Assembly: GCF_021341665.1 (NCBI RefSeq)
Contig: NZ_JAJTTH010000005.1
Span: forward strand, 372,001 to 436,000
DNA length: 64,000 bases
Reading direction: 5' to 3'
Source of the DNA: Pseudomonas sp. Au-Pse12
Lineage (GTDB): Bacteria; Pseudomonadota; Gammaproteobacteria; Pseudomonadales; Pseudomonadaceae
The first letter of the stretch is position 1, and each line of letters starts with the position of its first letter. Under the pieces are notes generated by a model, which saw only the letters and a program-made list of their open reading frames with translations, was not told the DNA's origin and ran no database searches. The position numbers and the translations under genes were made by a program. Positions 55,016 through 63,178 of the stretch are shown here, in pieces.

Positions 55016-58000
55016 TCAAGCAGTTTTCGGGGTGAGGCGTTCAAACAGTGCCTCCAATGTATTAAAGCGCTCTTCCGGGCGTTCCATCGGCACCATGAAC
55101 TTGAACAGCGTTGCGCCTTCGAATTTGTAGCGTTTGGGTTGGCCCTGGATCAGCTTGATCAGCGCCATGGGGTCTACCGGAGTGTCCGCGGCGAACTCGA
55201 TACGCCCGCCTTGCGGGCCGCCATCGACCTTCTTGATCCCCAGGGTTTCGGCCTGGAGTTTCAGCAGGGTCAGGCGGATCAGGTTCTTGGTCGGCTCGGG
55301 CAGCAGGCCGAAGCGGTCGATCATCTCCACCTGCAGGTCCTTCAGGCCGTCTTCGTCGGTGGCCGAGGCTATGCGCTTGTAGAGGATCAGGCGCGCGTGC
55401 ACATCTGGCAGGTAGTCCTCGGGGATCAGCGCCGGCAGGCGCAGGTTGATTTCCGGACCGCCGCCCAGGGGCTGGTCGAGGTTCGGCTGTTCGCCCTTGC
55501 GGATGGCTTTTACCGCGCGCTCGAGCATCTCCATATACAGGGTGAAGCCCACGGCCTGGATCTGCCCGCTCTGGCCGTCGCCCAGCAGTTCGCCGGCGCC
55601 GCGGATCTCCAGGTCGTTGGTGGCCAGGACAAAGCCGGCCCCCAGGTCCTGGGTGTTGGCGATGGCCTCCAGGCGCTTTTCCGCGTCCGGGGTGATCTGC
55701 TGGCGCGGCGGCGTCAAGAGGTACGCGTAGGCCTGGTGGTGGCTGCGCCCGACCCGGCCGCGCAACTGGTGCAGCTGGGCCAGGCCGAACTTGTCGGCAC
55801 GCTCGATGATGATGGTGTTGGCGCTGGGCACGTCGATCCCGGTCTCGATGATGGTCGAGGCGATCAGCACGTTGAAGCGCTTGTGGTAGAAGTCGCTCAT
55901 CACCTGTTCGAGTTCGCGTTCGCGCATCTGCCCGTGGCCGATGCCGATCCGGGCTTCGGGCACCAGTTCGGCCAGCTCGGCGGCGCATTTCTCGATGGTC
56001 TTCACGTCGTTGTGCAGGTAATACACCTGGCCGCCACGCAGCAGTTCACGCAGCAGGGCCTCTTTGACCGTGCTCTTGTTCTGCTCCATGACAAAGGTTC
56101 GCACCGATAGGCGGCGGGCCGGCGGGGTGGCGATGATCGACAGGTCGCGCATGCCCGAGACCGCCATGTTCAGGGTCCGCGGGATCGGCGTGGCGGTCAG
56201 GGTGAGGATGTCGACTTCGCTGCGCAGGGCCTTGAGCTGTTCTTTCTGGCGCACGCCGAAGCGGTGTTCTTCGTCGATGATTACCAGCCCCAGGTTCTTG
56301 ATCTTCACATCGTCCTGCAGCAGCTTGTGGGTGCCGATGACGATGTCGATCTTGCCTTCGGCCAGGTCCGCCACCGCGGCGTTCACTTCCTTGGCCGACT
56401 TGAAGCGGCTCATCACTTCCACGGTCACCGGCCAGTCGGCGAAGCGGTCGCGGAAGCTGTTGTAGTGCTGCTGGGCGAGCAGGGTGGTGGGCACCAGGAT
56501 CGCCACCTGCTTGCCGCCGTGGACCGCAATGAAAGCGGCGCGCATGGCCACTTCGGTCTTGCCGAAGCCGACGTCGCCGCACACCAGACGGTCCATCGGT
56601 TTACCGGAAAGCATGTCCTCGCGCACCGCTTCGATGGTGCTCTGCTGGTCCGGGGTTTCCTCGAAGGGGAAGCCGGCGCTGAAGGTGGCGTAGTCGGCCT
56701 TCGGATCGGCGAACGCGTAACCTTCGCGGGCAGCGCGGCGGGCATAGATGTCCAGCAGCTCGGCGGCCACATCGCGGACTTGCTCGGCGGCCTTGCGCTT
56801 GGCTTTCTGCCAGGCTTCCGAGCCCAGGCGGTGCAACGGCGCCAGGGCGTCGTCGCTGCCGGTGTAGCGGGCGATCAGGTGCAGGTTAGCCACGGGCACG
56901 TAGAGCTTGGCGCCTTCGGCGTACTCCAGGGTCAGGAACTCGGCGGCCTGGTTGTCGATCTCCAGGGTCGCCAGGCCCAGGTAGCGGCCGACACCGTGGT
57001 CGATGTGCACCACCGGCGCGCCTTCGCGCAGCTCGGTGAGGTTCTTGATCACAGCGTCGTTGTTGGCGTCGGCGCGTTTTTCCCGGCGCCGGCGCTGCAT
57101 CACCCGCTGGCCGAACAATGGGCTTTCGGCCACCAGGGCCAGGGCCGGATCATCCAGCACCAGGCCTTCGTCCAGGGGCGCGATGGTGATCGCCAGGCGC
57201 TCCTTGCTGGCGACGAAGTCCGGCCAGCTGTCGACGGTCTTGGGGCGCAGCTTGAGGCGTTCCAGCAGTTCCAGCAGCACTTCCCGGCGGCCGGCGGATT
57301 CGGCGGTGAACAACACCCGGCCGGGGAACTCGTCGAGGAAGCCCGAGAGCGCCGCCAGCGGCTGGTTGGCCTTGGCCTCGATGGCCAGGTTGGGCAATTC
57401 GTGGGCCGGGAAGCGTTCGCGACCGACACCGGTTTCGATGTCCTGCTGGCTGGCCACCACTCGCGGCCAGTTCTTCAGGCGGGCAAAGCAGTCCTCCACG
57501 GGCAGGAACAGCTCCGCCGGCGGCAGCAGTGGCCGCGAAGGATCAACGCGGCGTTCTTCATAGCGGTTGCGTACGTCGTTCCAGAAGTTTTCCGCGGCCT
57601 GTTCGATGCCCGGCAGGGAGAACACCTGGGTGTCCTGGGGCAGGTAATCGAACAGGGTCGACGTTTCTTCGAAGAACAGCGGCAGGTAGTACTCGATGCC
57701 GGCCGGGGTGATCCCGCTGCTCAGGTCCTGGAAGATCGGGCAGCGGCGGAAATCCACGTCGAAGCGTTCGCGAAAGCGCGCCTTGAAGCGGGTCACCGCT
57801 TCTTTCTGTAGCGGGAATTCCTTGGCCGGCAGCAGGCGCACCGAGTCGACCTTGTCGATGGAACGCTGGTTCTCTGGATCGAAGGTGCGCAGGGTTTCGA
57901 TTTCGTCATCGAACAGGTCGATGCGATAGGGCAGCTTGCTGCCCATGGGGAACAGGTCGATCAGCGCGCCGCGCACGGTGAATTCGCCGTGCTCGTAGAC

Positions 58001-58465
58001 CGTGTCGACGTAGCGATAGCCAGTGGCTTCCAGGCGCGTGCGCATCTGTTCCACATCAAGCTTCTGGCCGACATCCAGCACCAGGCTGCTGCCCAGCAGG
58101 AACTGGGTCGGCGCCAGGCGATGCAGGGCGGTGGTGATCGGCACCACCAGCACGCCGTGCTCCAGCTCCGGCAGCCGGTAGAGGCTGGCGATGCGCTGGG
58201 AAATGATGTCCTGGTGCGGCGAGAACAGGTCGTAGGGCAGGGTTTCCCAATCGGGGAAATGCAGCACCGGCAGGTCCGGGGCGAAGAAGCTCAGCTCCTG
58301 TTCCAGCCGGTCAGCGCTTTGGCTGTCGGCGGTCAACAGGAGGGTAAAGCGCTTGGCAGCGCTGGCGGCTTCGGCGATGGCCAGGCTCAGGGCGGCACCG
58401 GGCAGGTTGCCCCAATGCTGTTTACCGGCGGCGGCAGGGAGTAGCGGTAGACGCAGGACGGGCAC
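55016..58465 (-). CDS. mfd: Transcription-repair coupling factor Mfd
   Basis: Removes RNA polymerase stalled at lesions and recruits UvrA. The 1149-residue protein has the UvrB-like N-terminal domains (SFFAPDLPVLHFPDWETLPYDLFSPH), the RNA-polymerase-interacting domain (HIDHGVGRYLGL, ~residues 500), and the translocase with Walker A CGDVGFGKTEVAMRAAF and DEEHRFGVRQKE. LTLTATPIPRTLNMA, LHQLRGRVGRSHHQAYAYLL and the C-terminal TRCF domain complete it. All are in the expected order and full-length. Confidence 0.98.
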   Translation of the reverse strand: MPVLRLPLLPAAAGKQHWGNLPGAALSLAIAEAASAAKRFTLLLTADSQSADRLEQELSFFAPDLPVLHFPDWETLPYDLFSPHQDIISQRIASLYRLPELEHGVLVVPITTALHRLAPTQFLLGSSLVLDVGQKLDVEQMRTRLEATGYRYVDTVYEHGEFTVRGALIDLFPMGSKLPYRIDLFDDEIETLRTFDPENQRSIDKVDSVRLLPAKEFPLQKEAVTRFKARFRERFDVDFRRCPIFQDLSSGITPAGIEYYLPLFFEETSTLFDYLPQDTQVFSLPGIEQAAENFWNDVRNRYEERRVDPSRPLLPPAELFLPVEDCFARLKNWPRVVASQQDIETGVGRERFPAHELPNLAIEAKANQPLAALSGFLDEFPGRVLFTAESAGRREVLLELLERLKLRPKTVDSWPDFVASKERLAITIAPLDEGLVLDDPALALVAESPLFGQRVMQRRRREKRADANNDAVIKNLTELREGAPVVHIDHGVGRYLGLATLEIDNQAAEFLTLEYAEGAKLYVPVANLHLIARYTGSDDALAPLHRLGSEAWQKAKRKAAEQVRDVAAELLDIYARRAAREGYAFADPKADYATFSAGFPFEETPDQQSTIEAVREDMLSGKPMDRLVCGDVGFGKTEVAMRAAFIAVHGGKQVAILVPTTLLAQQHYNSFRDRFADWPVTVEVMSRFKSAKEVNAAVADLAEGKIDIVIGTHKLLQDDVKIKNLGLVIIDEEHRFGVRQKEQLKALRSEVDILTLTATPIPRTLNMAVSGMRDLSIIATPPARRLSVRTFVMEQNKSTVKEALLRELLRGGQVYYLHNDVKTIEKCAAELAELVPEARIGIGHGQMRERELEQVMSDFYHKRFNVLIASTIIETGIDVPSANTIIIERADKFGLAQLHQLRGRVGRSHHQAYAYLLTPPRQQITPDAEKRLEAIANTQDLGAGFVLATNDLEIRGAGELLGDGQSGQIQAVGFTLYMEMLERAVKAIRKGEQPNLDQPLGGGPEINLRLPALIPEDYLPDVHARLILYKRIASATDEDGLKDLQVEMIDRFGLLPEPTKNLIRLTLLKLQAETLGIKKVDGGPQGGRIEFAADTPVDPMALIKLIQGQPKRYKFEGATLFKFMVPMERPEERFNTLEALFERLTPKTA

Positions 58466-58834
58466 GGACGGTCAAGCTCCAAGCGTTGCGACGAAAGTCG
58501 GTAATTGTAACGGCCCCGGGTGGCCACTGTCAGTGGCTGATGCGTCTATTACGCCGCTCAGGGCAAATGTAGTGGCTATGACAACAAAATGTGCCTTTTG
58601 GGCGGAAATGTAGTGCCGAATCCGGCTGGTGTTACGGAGGGTTACAGACAGGCTGATAAGCTGTCCAAAAAATTGACGCTGCTGGAAGCCACGGTTTTAC
58701 TGGCCTCCAGCACAGTGGTGTTTTTTTGCAAGGCCTTTTTGTTACGTTCCGCACGACAGGCGCGCATTGCTACGGCAGGAACTGGGCGGCATAATGTAGC
58801 CCCTTTTTTCTGCCCCTACATGTGGAAGGTTCCC
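58466..58834. other. Divergent intergenic region mfd / GAPDH
   Basis: It holds no gene. A hairpin (arms 58681-58690 and 58702-58711, each with one bulge) precedes a 7-base T-run at 58721-58727 and could be a terminator or leader structure. The likely GAPDH promoter is TTGCTA (58767-58772) - 17 bases - CATAAT (58790-58795). It places the transcription start near 58802. The upstream half of the region also serves mfd. Confidence 0.6.
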
Positions 58835-60283
58835 GTGACTCAGAAGCCCGACCAGTGTCTTGGTGAATGGATCGACCGTGAAGCACTCGCAGAAGCGATG
58901 ATTCCGCTTATCGGTCAGCTCTACCGCAATAACAATGTGGTGAGCTCGATCTATGGCCGCAGCCTGATCAACCAGTCTGTCATCGCGATTCTCAAAGCTC
59001 ATCGCTTTGCTCGCCATCGCTCCTCCGACGACAGCGAACTCTCCGTCCACGAAACATTCCCACTGCTCAAGGCCATGAGCGAGCTCAAGCTCGGCGCGGC
59101 TTCGGTAGACCTGGGCAAGTTGGCGTTCAAATTCCGCAACGAAGGCAACGGCCGTACCGCCGAGCAATTCGTTCGCGAAGAACTGGCTGATGTCGTGGGC
59201 CAGCAAAATGCTTCGGCCCGCAAAGGCACTGACGTTGTCCTGTACGGCTTCGGTCGTATCGGCCGTCTGCTGGCGCGCATCCTGATCGAGAAAACCGGTG
59301 GCGGCGACGGCCTGCGCCTGCGCGCCATCGTGGTGCGCAAAGGCGCCGAAAACGACCTGACCAAGCGCGCCAGCCTGCTGCGTCGCGACTCGGTACACGG
59401 TTCGTTCAATGGCACCATCACCATCGACGAAGAAAACAACACCATCACCGCCAACGGCAACCTGATCCAGGTGATCTACGCGAAGAACCCGACCGAGGTG
59501 GACTACACCCAGTACGGGATCAAGAACGCGCTGCTGGTGGACAACACCGGTGTATGGCGTGACGCCGATGGTCTGGGTCAACACCTGGCCTGCCCGGGTA
59601 TCGACCGCGTTGTTCTGACCGCGCCTGGCAAGGGCAAGCTGAAGAACATCGTTCACGGTATCAACCACAGCGAAATTACCGCTGAAGACAAGATCATCTC
59701 CGCCGCTTCCTGCACCACCAACGCCATCGTGCCGGTGCTGAAGGCTGTGAATGACAAGTTCGGCATCATCAACGGTCACGTCGAAACCGTTCACTCGTAC
59801 ACCAACGACCAGAACCTGATCGACAACTTCCACAAGGGCGATCGCCGTGGTCGTAGCGCCGCGCTGAACATGGTGATCACCGAAACCGGTGCGGCCACTG
59901 CTGCTGCCAAGGCCCTGCCTGAGCTGGCCGGCAAGCTGACCGGTAACGCGATCCGCGTTCCAACGCCGAACGTGTCGATGGCCATTCTCAACCTGAACCT
60001 CGAGAAAGCCGCCACCCGTGAAGAGATGAACGAGTACCTGCGCTACATGGCGCTGCACTCCGACCTGCACAAGCAGATCGACTTCGTCAACTCGCAGGAA
60101 GTGGTGTCCACCGACTTCGTGGGCTCGCGCCACGCCGGTGTGGTCGACGCTGAAGCGACCATCGTTCAGGACAACCGCGTTGTTCTGTACGTCTGGTACG
60201 ACAACGAGTTCGGTTACAGCTGCCAGGTCGTGCGCGTGATGGAAGACATGGCTGGGGTCAACCCGCCAGCGTTCCCACGCTAA
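58835..60283 (+). CDS. Glyceraldehyde-3-phosphate dehydrogenase with N-terminal extension
   Basis: A GAPDH of 482 residues, ~140 longer than classical GAPDH. The first ~125 residues form a helical extension (EWIDREALAEAMIPLIGQLYRNNNVVSSIYGRSL). The NAD fold follows (VVLYGFGRIGRLLARILIEKT), then the catalytic Cys in SAASCTTNAIVPVL, and NEFGYSCQVVRVM. The GTG at 58835 is chosen because GGAAGG (58823-58828) is correctly spaced; the ATG at 58820 (five residues longer) has no ribosome site and lies only ~18 bases from the predicted transcript start. It corresponds to the extended GAPDH next to mfd in P. aeruginosa, likely gluconeogenic. Coenzyme use is not determined. Confidence 0.94.
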   Translation: MTQKPDQCLGEWIDREALAEAMIPLIGQLYRNNNVVSSIYGRSLINQSVIAILKAHRFARHRSSDDSELSVHETFPLLKAMSELKLGAASVDLGKLAFKFRNEGNGRTAEQFVREELADVVGQQNASARKGTDVVLYGFGRIGRLLARILIEKTGGGDGLRLRAIVVRKGAENDLTKRASLLRRDSVHGSFNGTITIDEENNTITANGNLIQVIYAKNPTEVDYTQYGIKNALLVDNTGVWRDADGLGQHLACPGIDRVVLTAPGKGKLKNIVHGINHSEITAEDKIISAASCTTNAIVPVLKAVNDKFGIINGHVETVHSYTNDQNLIDNFHKGDRRGRSAALNMVITETGAATAAAKALPELAGKLTGNAIRVPTPNVSMAILNLNLEKAATREEMNEYLRYMALHSDLHKQIDFVNSQEVVSTDFVGSRHAGVVDAEATIVQDNRVVLYVWYDNEFGYSCQVVRVMEDMAGVNPPAFPR

Positions 60284-60295
60284 GCGACAGCTGAA

Positions 60296-60328
60296 ATGAA
60301 AACGCCCCGACTCGTCGGGGCGTTTTTG
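60296..60328. terminator. Bidirectional rho-independent terminator (GAPDH / symporter)
   Basis: ACGCCCCGA (60302-60310) and TCGGGGCGT (60315-60323) form a stem around CTCG, with TTTTTG after and an A-run before. Confidence 0.93.
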
Positions 60329-60380
60329 TTTGTGGCTTGCGCCTGGAAGGCCGGCGCCAGCTCGTTGGTGAAGCTGGCTG

Positions 60381-61673
60381 TCAGGCGCTGCCAGCCGCCT
60401 GCGCGGTACGCAGTTCGTGGCGGTTGCCACGGAACAGCACCAGCGTCGCAATCAGCCCCAGCACGGCTGCGCCGCTGAGCCAGATGCCCGGTGCGGCCTG
60501 GTTGCCCAGGACGTGGATCAGGTAGGTGCAGGCCGCCGGAGTGAAGCCGCCGAAGGTTGCGGTCGCCAGGCTGTAGGCCAGGGAGAAACCCGTGGTGCGC
60601 ACTTCCACCGGCATGATTTCAGTCAGGGCCACCACCATGGCGCCGTTATACGAGCCATAGAGGAAGGACAGCCACAGTTCGACGATCAGCAGATGGCTGA
60701 AGCTGGGGTTGGCCACCAGCCAGGACAGCGCCGGGTAAGCGGTAAAGATCGCCAGGATGGTCGCGCCCAGCAGCAGCGGCTTGCGCCCGACCTTGTCCGA
60801 CAGCGAGCCCATCACCGGCAGCCAGAAGAAGTTCGACAGGCCGATGCACACGGTCACCAGCAGTGCGTCGAAGTCCGACAGGTGCAGCTCAGCCTTGCCG
60901 AAGGTCGGGGTGTAGGCGGTGATCAGGTAGAAGGACACGGTGGTCATGACCACCAAGGCCATGCCGGCGATGACGATGCCGAAGTTCTGACCGATGGAGC
61001 GGACGATTTCCTGCAGCGAAGGGCGATGTTTGCGGGCCTGGAACTCTGGGGTTTCCTCCAGGGAACGACGGATCATGAAGATCGCCGGAACAATCATGCA
61101 GCCCACCAGGAACGGCACGCGCCAGCCCCAGTCGCCCATTTGCTCGGGGCTCAGCCAGTGGTTCAGGCCCACCCCCAGCAAGCCGGCGAACACCACCGCC
61201 GCCTGTTGGCTGGCCGACTGCCAACTGACGAAAAAGCCCTTGCGGCCAGGGGTCGAGATCTCGGCCAGGTAGACCGACACACCGCCCAGTTCGACGCCGG
61301 CGGAAAAGCCTTGCAGCAGGCGGCCCAGCAATACCAGCAGGGGCGCGGCGACGCCGAGAGTGGCGTAGCCCGGCACGCAGGCTATCAGCACCGTACCCGC
61401 GGCCATCAGTGCCAGGGTGATGATCAGGCCCTGGCGGCGGCCGTGACGGTCAATATAGGCACCCAGGAAAATCGCCCCCAGGGGGCGCATCAGGAAGCCG
61501 GCGCCGAAGGTCGCCAGGGACAGCATCAGCGAGGCGAAGGCACTGTCGGCAGGAAAGAAGGTCTTGGCGATTGCCGTGGCGTAGAAGCCGTAGACCATGA
61601 AGTCGAACATCTCGAGGAAGTTGCCGCTGACAACGCGAAAGATCGCCTTGCCTTTGCCCGTGGTCGTGGACAT
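60381..61673 (-). CDS. MFS transporter, citrate/tricarballylate:H+ symporter type (CitA/TcuC-like)
   Basis: A 430-residue, 12-helix major facilitator very similar in pattern to CitA and TcuC: VVSGNFLEMFDFMVYGFYATAIAKTFFP, GAYIDRHGRRQGL (loop 2-3 motif), GRLLQGFSAGVELGGVSVYLAEISTPGRKGFFVSWQSASQQ and MPVEVRTTGFSLAYSLATATFGGFTP. Citrate or a related tricarboxylate is the likely substrate, not shown by sequence alone. The ATG at 61673 aligns with homologues; the ribosome site is weak. It lies where P. aeruginosa has the Na+-NQR operon. Confidence 0.92.
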   Translation of the reverse strand: MSTTTGKGKAIFRVVSGNFLEMFDFMVYGFYATAIAKTFFPADSAFASLMLSLATFGAGFLMRPLGAIFLGAYIDRHGRRQGLIITLALMAAGTVLIACVPGYATLGVAAPLLVLLGRLLQGFSAGVELGGVSVYLAEISTPGRKGFFVSWQSASQQAAVVFAGLLGVGLNHWLSPEQMGDWGWRVPFLVGCMIVPAIFMIRRSLEETPEFQARKHRPSLQEIVRSIGQNFGIVIAGMALVVMTTVSFYLITAYTPTFGKAELHLSDFDALLVTVCIGLSNFFWLPVMGSLSDKVGRKPLLLGATILAIFTAYPALSWLVANPSFSHLLIVELWLSFLYGSYNGAMVVALTEIMPVEVRTTGFSLAYSLATATFGGFTPAACTYLIHVLGNQAAPGIWLSGAAVLGLIATLVLFRGNRHELRTAQAAGSA

Positions 61674-61954
61674 TTTTTGCACTCACTTTGGCTGTCTTGT
61701 TAGCAATCCCTGGTCGTTATGCGTCCCTTACTGCAAAGTCGGGGCACGAGGCTGCACGCTGAACAGTTTTGTAACGATATGTGTATGAAGGCCATCCGGC
61801 AACAAAAACTCTTTGGGTGGTTTGGCGGCTCTAGATCAAGGCTCTGCGTATAGACGAGGGGGCTGGGGTCGCGCGCGGTCTGGTTCCGTCTGTCGCATAA
61901 TGGCCATTTGTAATGTCAGCCGAGCCTGTTGGGCGGTTGATCGGGAGGAAGACC

Positions 61955-62977
61955 TTGCCAGGTAACGAAAGATCGCGATGGGGCGCTTTGTGCGCTGTGC
62001 TGGCGCTGCTATCGGGCTGCGGCGGCGATCGCCTGCAAAGCCTATCGGGGCCAACCATGGGCAGCACCTGGTCCGTACAGTATGTGCAACACGCCAATGG
62101 CCCGGCTGCGTCGTTGGTTCAGGCTGAGGTCGAGGGGATTCTGTCCGAGGTCGACCGGCAGATGTCCACCTACCGCAGCGATTCGGATATCGAGCGTTTC
62201 AATGGCTTGCCCGCCAACAGTTGTCAGCCGATGCCGGAGCCGGTACTGCAGTTGGTCCGGGTCGGCGAGCAACTGTCCCGAGACAGCGATGGTGCTTTCG
62301 ACCTGACGGTGGAGCCGTTACTTGATCTCTGGGGGTTTGGTCCCCAGGGGCGTGAGGAAAAGGTTCCCACTGCCTCGGCGCTGGCCGAGGTTCGGCAGCG
62401 GGTCGGGCATGGGCATTTGCGTATCGAAGGGCAGGAGCTGTGCAAGGATGCGCCGGTGGAGGTGGATTTCAACAGCATCGCTGCCGGTTACGCGGTGGAT
62501 CGCATGGCCGCGCGGCTTGCGCAGCTGGGAATCGACAGCTTTCTCGCCGAAGCCACCGGCGAGCTCAAGGCGGTGGGGCGCAAGCCGGACGGCACGTCCT
62601 GGCGGATTGCCCTGGAGGAACCACGTGACGACCAGCAGGTGGCGCAGCGGGTGATTGCCGTTGATGGTTATGGCGTATCCACCTCTGGCGACTACCGTAA
62701 TTACTTCGAGCAGGACGGCCAGCGTTATTCCCACACCTTCGATGCTCGGCTCGGCAGGCCGATCACCCATCGGCTGGCCTCGGTCACGGTGATTCATCCT
62801 TCGGCGCTGATGGCCGATGGCCTGTCGACGCTGTTGCTGATACTCGGCCCGGAGGCGGGTTGGGAGTACGCGGAAAAACACGCCATCGCCGGATTTTTTG
62901 TGATGCGTGCCGATACAGGTTTCGTCACACGCAGCACCCCGGCCTTCGATGCGCTGCTGGCCGGGCAAAAACAATAG
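61955..62977 (+). CDS. apbE: FAD:protein FMN transferase ApbE (lipoprotein)
   Basis: Transfers FMN from FAD to threonines of target flavoproteins such as NqrB, NqrC or RnfG, in the periplasm. The 340-residue product begins at a TTG (61955) that follows a strong GGGAGGAA site (61943-61950). An in-frame ATG at 61913 lacks one. With this start it has a lipoprotein signal peptide with lipobox LSGC (ALCAVLALLSGC). Family motifs are GPTMGSTWSVQY, MSTYRSDSDIERFN, FDLTVEPLLDLWGFGP, VDFNSIAAGYAVDR and YSHTFDARLGRPITH. No nqr genes lie beside it here. Confidence 0.95.
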   Translation: MPGNERSRWGALCAVLALLSGCGGDRLQSLSGPTMGSTWSVQYVQHANGPAASLVQAEVEGILSEVDRQMSTYRSDSDIERFNGLPANSCQPMPEPVLQLVRVGEQLSRDSDGAFDLTVEPLLDLWGFGPQGREEKVPTASALAEVRQRVGHGHLRIEGQELCKDAPVEVDFNSIAAGYAVDRMAARLAQLGIDSFLAEATGELKAVGRKPDGTSWRIALEEPRDDQQVAQRVIAVDGYGVSTSGDYRNYFEQDGQRYSHTFDARLGRPITHRLASVTVIHPSALMADGLSTLLLILGPEAGWEYAEKHAIAGFFVMRADTGFVTRSTPAFDALLAGQKQ

Positions 62978-63106
62978 CCTTGAGCACGCTTGTGAGCCCT
63001 GTAGTGCAGGCAAAAGTAGCCTACGACGCGACCAAGGGTTAATGTGCGCGGCGTTGACGCTTCTATAGACTGTGCCCGGGTTCGTAACCGAGCCAAATTG
63101 ATCCTT

Positions 63107-63160
63107 CATGCCGCTGGCCGCGGCATGATTTAGCCGGAGATGCCAGAAGGGCATCTCGGC
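63107..63160 (+). promoter_or_regulatory. Two adjacent hairpins in the sth leader
   Basis: CATGCCGC (63107-63114) pairs with GCGGCATG (63120-63127). A second stem joins 63133-63144 and 63150-63160 with one bulged G. They lie directly upstream of the sth ribosome site (63167-63172), with no T-run after them, so they are more likely leader structures than terminators. Confidence 0.5.
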
Positions 63161-63178
63161 CTGTTCTGAGGAGTACGC

